Source: Perkinsus marinus ATCC 50983
Taxonomy: Eukaryota > Perkinsozoa > Perkinsida > Perkinsidae
Length of the DNA: 42,623 nt
Reading direction: 5' to 3'
Assembly: GCF_000006405.1 (NCBI RefSeq)
Contig: NW_003205389.1
Coordinates: 130,002-172,624, forward strand
Shown piece by piece: positions 1 to 10,000 of this stretch. How positions within the stretch are numbered: position 1 is the first letter of the stretch; each line of letters starts with the position of its first letter. Below the pieces are notes generated by a model. The model made no database searches and was not told the DNA's origin. It saw only the letters and a program-made list of their open reading frames with translations. Position numbers and translations under genes: made by a program.

Positions 1-1268
1 ATCTCGTGTACAACTGCGGTATTTTTATGCAATACACTTATTGGCGTTAAGCTCAGTATCTGCCAAACACACGTTGATGGGCAGTTACTGCTGTCTGCAC
101 TACCATTCTAGTGCTGTCCACAAATCCTATAGCAGCTCTAGATCGATCCTGGCTCAAGGCGATACTGCAAATTACAGCTTTAGAAATCTGACTCTTCTTC
201 ACCTCTTTTGCCTTGCCATCAGAGCCCACATCGTACCTGGTAAACGTCTATTGTAACGCGTATTAGACTATACACCTACACTGTCAGCCAGGAAGGTCCT
301 CGTGGCCCATGAGTCGCAACGATCAAATAAGTATCGTTGACAAACCTGGCAAATTTGGCGAGGGGAGAAATGGCCTTCATCTTCTCTGGTATGATAGTGT
401 CCGTACAAGCACCTTCCCCACTGAAGACCCACACAAGATACGCCGGAGAGCACTGAGATAGCCATAGTACCTCCACAGCTTTACAGACCGGTCCCGACCG
501 CAGGTGACGAAGCGATCTCCACTAGGAGCCCATTCGGCATCTACTATCTCCTTATGATGATCATCCAAAGCCAGGCGTGGTGCGGAAGTAGATGAGGCCA
601 GGTTCCAAACCTATATCGATAAGCATAGCCCGTGTGTGCAATGATGCGATACTACACGAACGACTCCATCATCACCACCAGTGAGTAACTCCGCTCCTGA
701 GGGACTGTATCGGAGGACATTACAAACAGTCTGGCCAGGATTGGACAATTCCACAGTAAACCGTTCCTGATGGATACACACAGTCCGAGCATTGATATCA
801 TAGTGGTAAATGCATTACTTCGCAGGTTAAAGAGAGGGAGACTGGGTCGAATCGCAGTAGCAGGCATTCACTTGTGAGGGCAGCTGCGAAATGGTCGGTC
901 TGTGGAGCTCACACGTTGAGAAGTACGATGACGGAAAGGTTTGGTATTACAGCTGGACAGTAAGTGATATCATAGCAGACCTTGGTGTCCGTCTCTATAG
1001 ATGATACGGTAGTAAAGGACTCTGTACTCTCATCATACACATGCGCTTGGATCTGAGGCTTATATCAATTCCCCAGGCCTACCACCACTACGACGCTACA
1101 TAGTCGAGAACGCCATACTCCTTTCCTCCTCCCCCACCACCAGTGAGCACCAGACCATGCTCATCAGAACACATCGAAAAAATAGGATAGGCCATATAGA
1201 ACCTGAGCACCTATATTGTAGCATAGACTAATAAAGGCACAGGAGCACCACTACTACGGCGTGCTCAT
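1..1268 (-). CDS. SEC12/PREB-like WD40 protein (3' end outside window)
   Basis: SEC12/PREB proteins sit in the ER membrane and load GTP onto Sar1 to start COPII vesicle budding. Reading the minus strand from an ATG at 1268, about nine exons join in one frame: roughly 1268-1258, 1202-1100, 1052-951, 899-819, 766-656, 610-471, 420-282, 247-71 and 13-1, with GT-AG introns of 34-57 nt. The product follows PREB in order: a YPIF start, a glycine-rich turn (TGGGGGKEYG), a CLLLRF strand, the WD repeat segments LRYSPSGAELLTGGDDG with VVRVWN and EWAPSGDRFVTCGRDRS with VKLW, then the RGPSWLT segment and a further repeat ending AVTAH. The C-terminal membrane anchor expected for SEC12 would lie beyond position 1 and is not seen. 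The first tiny exon (11 nt) is the least certain. Next gene upstream is ISCA1 on the same strand, 267 bp away. Confidence 0.78.
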
Positions 1269-1535
1269 AACCCACTTATTACGTTCCATTCAGACCTGGT
1301 ACGGCGGCCTTAGGAGCAGATCCTTCCGAGTCAGTTTGCTCTTTAGCCATAAACCACAATTCGCCACACTCTGTAATGTGAACATATCAAGTTCCCTCCT
1401 CACTAGAACACAACATACTGTCCATCAATAGTAACAGTGGCATAAACTGTGATATGTTCATTTTGAGCAATGCATAGCTTAATGTTGTGAACAAAGCGAC
1501 TGATATTATACATAAATGATTCACTACTCCTTGCT

Positions 1536-2112
1536 CTAAACACTAAAGCTTTTACCGCACCCACAGGACGACTTCTGGTTGGGATTAGTGAACACAAATT
1601 CTGAGGCCAAGTCGTTGTCGACGTAGTCCATTTGTGTACCTGAGAGGCAAACCTATAGTTACCCTATCCAACTATCACAAACGATGTCACTGAAAGCTGG
1701 TGGTTACGCTTATTACCGATGAGATACATGAGGGCATTGGGATCCACTACGACCTTAACTCCTTCAGTCTCGACTACTTCATCGAGCTTGCCGATATCCT
1801 AAGATGACTATAACGAGGAGGCGAAGGTTAGGGCATACTTACTCTGGCGTAGTTCATGGTATAGCTCATGTTCTCACATCCCTTCTTGCCGACTCCTACT
1901 CGGAGGCCTATAATCGAATCATCACGCTTCTTACTGAAACACATGTCGTATAGAGCAGTGAATAGGCGATAGAGAGGGACTCGTTACTTCATAAGGTCTT
2001 TGATCCTTGATGCTGCAGCAGGAGTCACCGTCATGACGGCTTGGGCTGATGCCCCTGAGGACGCCGCTGATGCGGCAGCAGCTGCAAGGTGCCGAGACAA
2101 CGTAGAAAACAT
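1536..2112 (-). CDS. ISCA1: ISCA1-type mitochondrial iron-sulfur cluster assembly protein
   Basis: A-type carrier that helps build [4Fe-4S] clusters in the mitochondrial matrix. Four exons on the minus strand (about 2112-1988, 1933-1843, 1798-1717, 1639-1536) join cleanly across GT-AG introns. The first exon gives an Ala/Ser-rich N-terminus with few acidic residues (MFSTLSRHLAAAAASAASS), as expected of a mitochondrial presequence. The mature part opens with VMTVTPAAASRIKDLM, continues RVGVGKKGCENMSYTMNYA with the first conserved cysteine, and ends MDYVDNDLASEFVFTNPN then SCGCGKSFSV, carrying the paired CGC cysteines of the family near the C-terminus. Length (about 130 residues) is normal for the family. 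The start lies only 17 bp downstream of the stop codon of the next minus-strand gene (stop ending at 2130), so promoter and terminator must overlap that gene. Confidence 0.92.
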
Positions 2113-2129
2113 TACGCTAATACAAAGTA

Positions 2130-3555
2130 CTAACAGATTTCGGGATGAACAGCATTGATGTTGTCATGAAGGGCCTATAGAATGCGAGTGTTAATACAGT
2201 CGCAAATGTATACGTCATATTCCCCATAACTACGGTCTTCACAAGGTTCACTCACCTTACAGGTTTCCCTGGAGATAGTCGAGAGGGACCGGACACTTCA
2301 ATAACGAGCGCCCCCTGGTCTCCTACTGGTACAGCTCCATGCGTAGCTGACATAATATCATGCTCGAGCCAAGATATGGCTACATTCTCAAATACTAAAA
2401 TCTTGCAATCTTAGCAAGTCTCAACGTAGTGAGACACGAAGTAGAACGCTTGCGTGCTAATTTAACACTGTTATTAACAGTGTTAAATTTGCACGCTCGA
2501 AAAACCTCATGGACAGAATCTTCCGATTCTGAGTAGTTATCGGATGAATCTGAACTCGCCGACCTCTCGGCTAGTTCACAACCGGTGGGCTCATCATGGG
2601 CCTCGTGGTCAAAGTCTTGTCCTCTAGAAGAGTTGTCGGGCGTGCACACCTGGAACTTCCAAATCGACAAAATTGGAAGTTCTATGATGAATCCGAAAGT
2701 CGAAATTGAAAGCTCTATTAACACGAACTTGAACTTCCTATCGGCTTCGGACGAACTTGAATGTTCTACGACGAATTTGAGAGTTGTAATTGCGAATACG
2801 ATCTTTCCAATTCGGGTTCGTACCTCCAACTTCGCGCGCCTCGAGGAAATTGATTGTTCCAACAACAAATTAGATGTTTAAAAGGTGTATAATCATAGTC
2901 GTAAAATCATCGACAATTTTCAAACTTGAGTAGTTGTGCACTCTGCAGTGCAGAGTCTGCACAACAACAATAATTTTCAAAAGGCTAAACTCGTGAGCTA
3001 ATGTGCATCGATGCGAGTCTAACTAAGCCGTGTTGTCGGCGTTGGACTTAAAACTCACACATGCACAAGAATTTCCGTCAGCCGTTATTATTTCCGTTTT
3101 TTCCATTTGCCGAACTGAGCTTTGGCACCAGCAACTATGGTGTCTCTACTGGCTCATACCGTCTGATCCATGAGAGACCATTGGCTAGCAAGCTGGGTAG
3201 AGTGTTAGTGTTCACCTCACGCTTCGCCCTCCACTGTGTAGAGGGATTGTCGATCCTGGAATTGGTTTGACGTGTCCAAAGATAAGTAGAAATCTATCCC
3301 ATTCGTTAGGTCCATGCCGAGGTAATGCAATTACTGATGAGGTAATTGACTATTGCATAGATGCCGATTTACACAACACTTAGTTGTGCAGCATGTACTC
3401 ATATGCCATACTCGTGGGGTACGGAAACATCCATGATATTACTATACCCATGAGAGTGGGCGGACTACCATTGAAGTCTCCAATGCTTATACGACTTGCG
3501 TTATATCAGTGTTACTCTCTGGGGTGAATCTTGAAACTGTAGACGCTATGAACAT
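2130..3555 (-). CDS. Unresolved minus-strand gene, possibly cyclophilin-like
   Basis: Two blocks look coding. The 3' block (about 2130-2395, minus) reads VAISWLEHDIMSATHGAV then GALVIEVSGPSRLSPGKP, is cut by an 80-90 nt intron beginning GTAAGGTGAG, and ends ALHDNINAVHPEIC and a stop at 2130. The 5' block (about 3170-3555, minus) contains SIGDFNGSPPTLMG and TNGIDFYLSLDTSNQFQDRQ followed by SLYTVEGEA. The GIDFYLSL stretch resembles the GSQFFI.L strand of cyclophilin-type prolyl isomerases, but I could not confirm the rest. About 0.75 kb of AT-rich, palindrome-bearing sequence separates the blocks, far longer than other introns here, so they may also be two genes. A candidate ATG at 3555 lies 43 bp from the divergent gene at 3598. 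Confidence 0.35.
2395..3060. repeat. Palindrome-rich insert, possibly a foldback or MITE-like element
   Basis: This stretch holds three inverted repeats: a 45-bp near-perfect palindrome at 2452-2496 (inner 15-bp arms with a one-base centre, outer GCGTGC/GCACGC arms), a 10-bp hairpin of GAACTTCCAA/TTGGAAGTTC near 2652-2680, and a palindrome around CTCTGCA-G-TGCAGAG near 2934-2968 flanked by TTGTGCA/TGCACAA. Long open frames occur on both strands (157 codons minus at 2395-2868, 98 codons plus at 2585-2881), but they overlap and match no family I know. No terminal repeats or target duplication could be set with confidence. It sits where an intron of the flanking minus-strand gene would be. Confidence 0.4.
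2452..2496. repeat. 45-bp palindrome
   Basis: The 15-bp arm AATTTAACACTGTTA at 2459-2473 and its exact reverse complement at 2475-2489 are separated by one base. After one mismatched pair on each side, the outer arms GCGTGC and GCACGC also pair. Extrusion as a cruciform, or a hairpin in RNA from either strand, is expected. Confidence 0.9.
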
Positions 3556-3597
3556 CAGAAGGGTAATGTGTTATGACAATAGACTGCCGTCGTTAGT

Positions 3598-4847
3598 ATG
3601 TCCTCCTCCTCCTCTTTATCGTCACCGTCTAGCCCAGGAGGGAGAGGGGCTAAGCGGCCTTTGACTGAGCAACAGGTCCGAGCACTGGATCATCTACGGA
3701 AGAAGCTCGGGGAGATCGCGGGCACTCAGGAAGCCATTGTTGGGGTTGCCAAGTATGCGAAGGGCTCATGAATGTAGTATATGACCGCATGTCAGGCTAA
3801 TCGGGGATATGCCCTCATTGTCGAGTGAAGTATGTCAAATATTGGCGGAGGAGCACGCTCATAGTCGACATATTAATCACAAGCTTAGCATCTTTTATGT
3901 TTTCAACGAGATAGTTCAGCGGGGCCGGATGAGCAACCAGAGTCTATTACAAGCGGTAGGTTGCCGTACTCGTGACATACCAAAGTGGGCCCTCAGGGAG
4001 CTGAGAAGTTCCTCAACCCCAACATGTGCGGGTTTGTTGCTAATCTATCGCCACATGATAAGAAGCCATATTTGCGTACATTAGACATTTGGCATAAACG
4101 ACGGGTAATGCTCACATATCTTATAACTAACGCTACGATCTACTGTGTGCTGTTGAGGTCTACTCTGCCAAGTATTTGACTGGGCTGAAGGAGGCTTGGT
4201 CGAAGCCGACAAAGCCTTTATCTAGTGCATCCAAACGACGGCGAGTAGGCGATGATGGGCGGAATGGGTCTCCGGAGGCTGGGCATGGACTCAAGCATGT
4301 TGTGGACGAGGAGGAGAAGCTGAAATCTATGAGAGTTGTTTTGGTGAGCACACTGGGTTGGGTATCATCCAAGGGAATTCGGGGTCTTTTTTGCACTAGT
4401 GTGGGCGTAACGATGAGGGCTGACCAAGTGACTGGACTCAGGCTCCTCCCCCTCCTCCTAGACATCCTCTCAAGGACACCTTCGAGAAGGCACTCATTGA
4501 GTTCACGACACCATCTAGAGAGCCGGCACCACGACTAGAAGGAACACCTCAGTCGACTAAATGGTTTATGCAATCTAATGGTATATCCAATAGTGATTCC
4601 CTATGGCGGGCTATGTGTAGTATTAAGGGCGTATACATGTTGATGACAGTCGACTGTGCAGGTACTGAATCGACGGCGCGTGAGCTCAAGAAGCGATGTT
4701 CCAAGGAGATTGAGGACAATGATCGGGAATCTCAGGTAGTTGCACGGTGCTACGGGTGCATTGGTTGAGTTGGTTTACTGTATCGAATCGGTGTCTCAAT
4801 CGTCTGTGCTTTTGTTAGCGTTTGACCCGACTGATAATGCAGCTTAG
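3598..4847 (+). CDS. CID-domain (RPRD/Pcf11-type) RNA polymerase II CTD-interacting protein
   Basis: CID proteins bind the phosphorylated C-terminal tail of RNA polymerase II and act in transcription termination and pre-mRNA 3' processing. The ATG at 3598 opens MSSSSSLSSPSSPGG, then a basic stretch and LTEQQVRALDHLRKKLGEI. Introns near 3751-3794, 3959-3982 and 4109-4161 remove stops and give a full CID: TQEAIVGVAK, SSEVCQILAEEHAH, NHKLSIFYVFNEIVQRG, then PYLRTLDIWHKRR joined to VYSAKYLTGLKEAW, the typical last helix. After the domain come a basic KRRR patch, a proline-rich linker APPPPPRHPL, and a short charged helix ARELKKRCSKEIEDND that may form a coiled coil as in RPRD1. The last exon ends LLLAFDPTDNAA and a stop at 4845-4847. 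The two introns nearest the C-terminus have alternative acceptors and are uncertain. Confidence 0.75.
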
Positions 4848-6337
4848 CAAGTTATGGGGTGAACAGCGAGATATTCTATTGAAGTGTCGAGAGAGGGGTT
4901 GAAGAGCTCACCACCCTCCATCACGCCTTTGCAGCTTCTTCATAACCATTGCTGTTACCCACTGTCACGTTTGGTACATTTTACAGTCATTTGAGTTGTT
5001 TAGTTTCGTATGGATTTTATCAAGTGGACCTAACAGTAGGCCCACGCTTGTCGATAGGAGTATGGGTAGAGGAGTTCAGCGTCGTAAATTCCTTTGCCAA
5101 GAATCGAACCTACCACCTCGCGAAGTGAAGATAAGTTCTTTATCCATGCTGCTACGATCGTAGATGATACGGCTTCAGTCCCCTCCATACACAATTTGTG
5201 CGGCAATGCCTTCAATTGATGTTATGTTATTCAATTGATGAACCCATCAAGCACAGAGGACAGTTGATCGGTCTGTTTCGGCTGTGAAATTCTCCCTCTT
5301 GGATCAGCTCTTCTTAGTACACAACAACAACGATAGAGTTGACCATGCGAAAAACATCCAAAAATCGTCATCGTCAATGCCAAACGGGAGTAGATCGGCC
5401 TCAGCCTTCTCGGCCGCTAGAAGTATTCCAGCCAAGCCAGATATCTCGCCCAGTATCTGTACAGTCGCAGAGAGCTCTGGGCAAACTCATTTGCTTGTTG
5501 CATTCACGAGTGTGGGTCAAGAGCATCTACACTTGAGTATAGTAGGAACCACGTCATGTTGCCTGGCTATTGATGCGTGAACTATGGGAGAATGGTTAAT
5601 CCCATGTAGCGCTACACATCGTGAGGTTCGATCCTTTGGCTCGAAAACTCTTCGTTTTGATGTGTAAAGAGCATTTCAACTAAGGTTAAGCTGGCTTCTA
5701 GCCCCTCAAGAAAGCTCATCACCTTCCTGGGTATAGGTCATCAAGGAAGCTCGCCTGCGTGTTATGAGGGAGGAGCAGCTCCTCGGGCGATGGCTCCTGA
5801 GCTCCTCCCTTTAGGATTTTTGCCTCCCTCCCAATGCCTTCTAGGCCCTAGGTCTTTACACCTAGAATAGACCTTAGGGGACACAGCCTAGATTCTGGAG
5901 GATCTGTTCTTCGTGAAGGACTTCTCTTTTCTCAAGGAGCTCCTCCGATGTTATAGGTCCAGTAGCTCCCACAGCACCGAACGCGCGTTGAGATTACAAC
6001 GCAATCTACAGCATTTTTCCATTGCACTGTCCTCCAATTTCCCGCTGTGGTGATTTCAATAATCTGTTGTCGAGACTGCGGACGGGGTTTGAGATCAATG
6101 TCAAACTGCGTTTCCTTTCTAGGAAATATGAGGAGAAATTCTACGTTGATGACGCCCCCAGCGTTTCATCGAGTATATGGAGCCCTGCCACTTGCAGGCG
6201 GACATCATCATAGTGGTTGATGAGCACCAAAGCTTTGGAGCCTCAGAGAGTAACCGTAGACTAGTGCCGAGAAGTCAAGATATTCCACTTGCCCTTTAAC
6301 ACACGGTCTATCATAAACCCAATGCTTGTTAGGAGTG
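4848..6337. other. About 1.5 kb with no gene I can support
   Basis: Open frames at 5284-5580 and 5339-5536 (plus) overlap in different frames and match nothing I recognise; 6022-6213 looks partly coding and may be an early exon of the gene split by the LTR element, since a good acceptor (TTTCCTTTCTAG) ends near 6122. Two stretches carry tRNA-like B-box motifs (minus strand near 5101-5116 and plus strand near 5629-5640), but neither folds as a tRNA. Around 5770-5815 there is a GGGAGGAGC/GAGCTCCTCCC inverted repeat. Confidence 0.5.
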
Positions 6338-6680
6338 TCTATGATGTTCGATGCATCCATGCAGTCTGTACTGTACGGTGTTCGCCTACTTGAAGATGTT
6401 ATTAGAGACTATGGGGTTTTCAACAGAATAAAATCGATTCGTTACCATCTACTGGTTGCCTACATTAGTCTATATGCGAAATACTAGGTATGTGGTCATT
6501 ACTCAATGCTTTGGTTATGTCCGAATGACCCTGCGGAAGGAGCGGTGATGGTCCATCATCGCAACCTTCCAAAGAGCCATTTTGAAGTAAGCTACGATAC
6601 ACCATACCCTCTCTCTCTAATACTATGTTTTACCGACTCTAGGAATCCTTCGGGATCGACTATAAGCGGATACAGAGCCT

Positions 6681-7050
6681 TGTGGCGTGCGACGGCTCAT
6701 TTCGTATTCTCGCACGCCAGATATTCCTTTGCGTGTTCGAGAAAACAGTCAGACTAGATTCAGTTCAACGTCGTCAGATCTGAGTACCGTCTGATCGAAC
6801 TATTATGTGAGTTGCTGGATTGACCGTTCTCAGTGCCCTTCTTTATTTCTACGTCTCCCTTTTTGCTACCTCTGTCCCTTCTGATCGGCCCGTCCCTAGA
6901 TTCTCTATCCCCGATCGTCCGCTCCCTCTGGTCATCGGCTCCCTATTATCTGATCTACTATCTGTACCTCTTCTATCTGGTGTGCGTCGTGTTCAATATG
7001 GATACTCACCCTGATACCGACCCTCATGGCGGACCAACAAGTTCGTCACA
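6681..7050 (+). repeat. Left LTR of the retrotransposon (370 bp)
   Basis: Matches 12713-13082 at 369 of 370 positions. It starts TGTGGCGTGC and ends TTCGTCACA. The start codon of the gag-like frame (6998) is already inside this LTR, so the first 17 or so codons are repeated in the right LTR. Confidence 0.95.
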
Positions 7051-10000
7051 TTCTACCGGGATCCCCTTCCGCGGGGGCCCACAAGCTTCTGCTGGCAACG
7101 ATCCTAGCTCTCCGAACGGCGTCTATGCTGGTAGTCTTGAAGATCTTCGCTCTGAGCTGTACGATGTCGTTGGTGATCTAGGATTGAAACTGGAAGGCCT
7201 CTCCGAGCAACTGCGTGTAGCGTCTAACGCCTTACCCCCACCGACCTCCACTCCGGTTCCACCAAATCCCAGACCTGTTCCCTCGCACACAGAAGGCTGT
7301 TATCCGGACACGATTCTTGAGCGATCCTCTCAACGCTTCCACGATCGTGTGAATAAGGTGCAGAAGGCATGTGAGTCTGCGAAGAAGGTTGAAGGTGGTG
7401 AATACCTCGGCATGGGCGATCCGCGTTCACTGATGGTGTGGGCTCAGAGCGTGAAACAGGCCCCGCTGTACCAATTCGGCGATGCCATAACTCGGTATTT
7501 CTTCGTACTGCACAATCTGAGCAATGCTGTTGAGAGCAACGTCCTTTGTGCTATCGACCTGGAGCAAGGGGAACAGGCTGCCTTCAACAGTCACGTTGAC
7601 TTTGAGCGGCACCTAGATTTGGTATGGAAATATTTGTGTCGTGAATATACTAAGTCGTGCTCGGGTCTCTTCGACTACTATCAGTCACTCCGTAGTCTTC
7701 AGCTTCTCGAACCTGGCCACCGACACTTCGAAGCTCACCTCTCCAAGTTCCGCTCTCTGGTCAGAGCCATTCAGACCGAGAAGCATTGCCCGTTGGACGA
7801 CAGTGAGATCAGCGCATTTTGGTTCGGCAGTTTAACGGTATCCGGTCAACAAGATATCCTTCGCGCTCCTCGTCATGAGGTTCGTACGTTTCCCCTCATG
7901 TGCGAGAGAGCACGTAGTTTCTATGATGCCGAGTGTATGTCCAGTTCTCTCGGCAAGCACGTTAGCATAGTCCAGTCTGGAGGCTCCTGCTCAGCTCCCC
8001 CGGTCCTGCCCCCTACCCCAGCTGCGCAAGCTCCCCCCTCTCGCCCAAGTGCCCGATCGACACCTACCCGCTACACCAATGATCCTACAGCTCAGAGACC
8101 TGACGACACTTGCAGCGACCCCGCCATCTTTTGCTTGGAGTTCCTCCGCAAGTTTAAGTGTCAACGTTGCCTATCCCACGCCCATGGCACTTCTCTATGT
8201 CCCGAGATTCAGGTTGCTTTCTTGAATCTCCGCTGTCCGCAATGTGGTGTACATCATGATCGGCCGGTTGGGAATCCGGCTGCTCACTGTGCCGGTGTCC
8301 AATGTCATAGGTGTGGCGGCAACGGCCATCTTGGACGAGCTTGCCCCTGTCCCGAGCCGTCTAAAAAACGCCCTCGTACGACTACTGATTCTCCCAAAAC
8401 AGTTGATGTCAATGTCGTACATACCAACTCTGCCTCCAAGGACTGTCGATTGCAGATGTTGGATGTTAAGATCAGTAGCGGGGATGACGATACGTCGTGT
8501 CCGGCTCGTGGGCTCCTCGACTCTGGTTGCGAGGTCGCCTTGGTGTCTGCTGATGAGTTCGACCGTTGGCAACGAGCTGGTTTATCCGTCTCGCTGACTT
8601 CTGATGAGACTACCCTGATCCCTTTCGACGGGGTACAACGTCACAAGGTCCTAGGTCGTGGTCATATCAAGTTGATTCTAGACGACTCAACGACTATCGA
8701 TCTCATCATAAGAGTGGCCTCACAGCTCGGATATCCCCTGATCCTACCCCTTGATATCCTTCGCCTTGCCGGAGGCGCGGTCTGGGTTATCGGTGATGGC
8801 CACACTGACAACGGCGACTCTATCCTCTTGAGGCCTGACATTCGCGGCCTCTTAAGGCAGGCGGTAGATCCCGGACGTGACTTGAAGCAAATCGGCCTGA
8901 GTACTTATGTTATCGACTCTCTCGACGGCTCGTTGAGAGCAAATTCAGTTGGAACCCAATGTCCTCGACGAGACGAGGATTTCCTCGATGACTATGCCGA
9001 TGTACCCCGTCACGCGGATCAATTACTACCGGTGGCACTGGTTCCTGACCGCTCGGCTCCAGACGGGCGACCTTCGATCTCTATCCCTTGGCGTTCATCG
9101 GACCGGCCAAAGCCCAACTTTGCTCAAGCTAAGGCTCGTGATGCTAGCGTCTTGAGACGACTTGATCCTCAGCAACGTCGACAATACGAGGCGTGTGTCC
9201 ACTCGCTGATTGTTGATAATACCGCGGTACCTATCGACGGCCCGTCCGAGACCGCTTCGTATTTCATCCCTGCTGTGCCAGTTTTCCGACCATCTTCTAC
9301 AACACCAGTTCGGATCTGTTTGGATGCTAGAGCTATCAACCACTATATCGAGCCCTGTTCTATCCGTGGGCGAGCATCAGGCAGTCTATGGTTCTTCCTG
9401 GTTAGCTGGCGCACTTGTCCGTTTTACCAAGTGTGTGATCTGCGCCAGGCCTTCTTAAGGGTCCACTTGTCGGCACACGACCAGCCTCATGTCTGCAGTG
9501 TTATATGCTCGAAGCCGGTTCGCTACGTCCGCCTCCCCTTTGGACTGAGTTTCAGTCCCCACGGGTTGCACTCAGTCACAACTTGGTATAACTCATCGTG
9601 GAGAGAGGATGTGGCCATGAACGGAGGTACGCCCGCCCAACCCCGACCCTTCAGTGTGATCAAACCCCCGACCTCATGCCCCCAATCGTCGGTTGCGATG
9701 AGTACCCCGACTTGTGAAAACCCTATGCCCGTTGGTCCAATCGTCCCACTAAAACTGGATATTGTAATCTATGTCGACGACTACTGTATACGAGGAGCGG
9801 TTTTCATCGAGGTTGTCTGTCAACACGAATATACGACGTGGCGTTTGCGACGACACGGTGCCGACTGTACTGATGAGAAGTCGTTTAACAATGCCAGTCC
9901 GTCACCAGCGGGGAACTACAAGGGAGTCCTGGGTTATTCGACTGACATTGGCATGGACACGGTGTGCTTCCGTTATCCTGATCCACTGCCTAAGTCGACT

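Noticed and set aside
2363-2383. Similarity to the dinoflagellate/Perkinsus spliced leader (GTAGCCAT..CTTGGCTC) on the minus strand
   Set aside because: It has an inserted dinucleotide and a mismatch and lies inside a coding exon (NVAISWLE), so chance is likelier than a relic leader.
2395-2881. Overlapping long open frames on both strands (157 and 98 codons)
   Set aside because: They overlap each other in a palindrome-rich, repetitive block and match no known family; the acidic Ser-rich part alone is not enough.
4160-4465. Minus-strand frame of 101 codons
   Set aside because: Lies opposite the well-supported CID-domain gene and has no independent evidence.
5095-5160. tRNA-like sequence on the minus strand with A-box- and B-box-like motifs 33 nt apart
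   Set aside because: Acceptor and D stems do not pair, the anticodon loop lacks the conserved U33 and the T stem is weak; at most a decayed tRNA-derived repeat.
5585-5650. tRNA-like sequence on the plus strand (D-arm-like GGGA..TCCC and GGTTCGATCC)
   Set aside because: No anticodon stem-loop or acceptor stem can be drawn, and the A-to-B spacing is too short.
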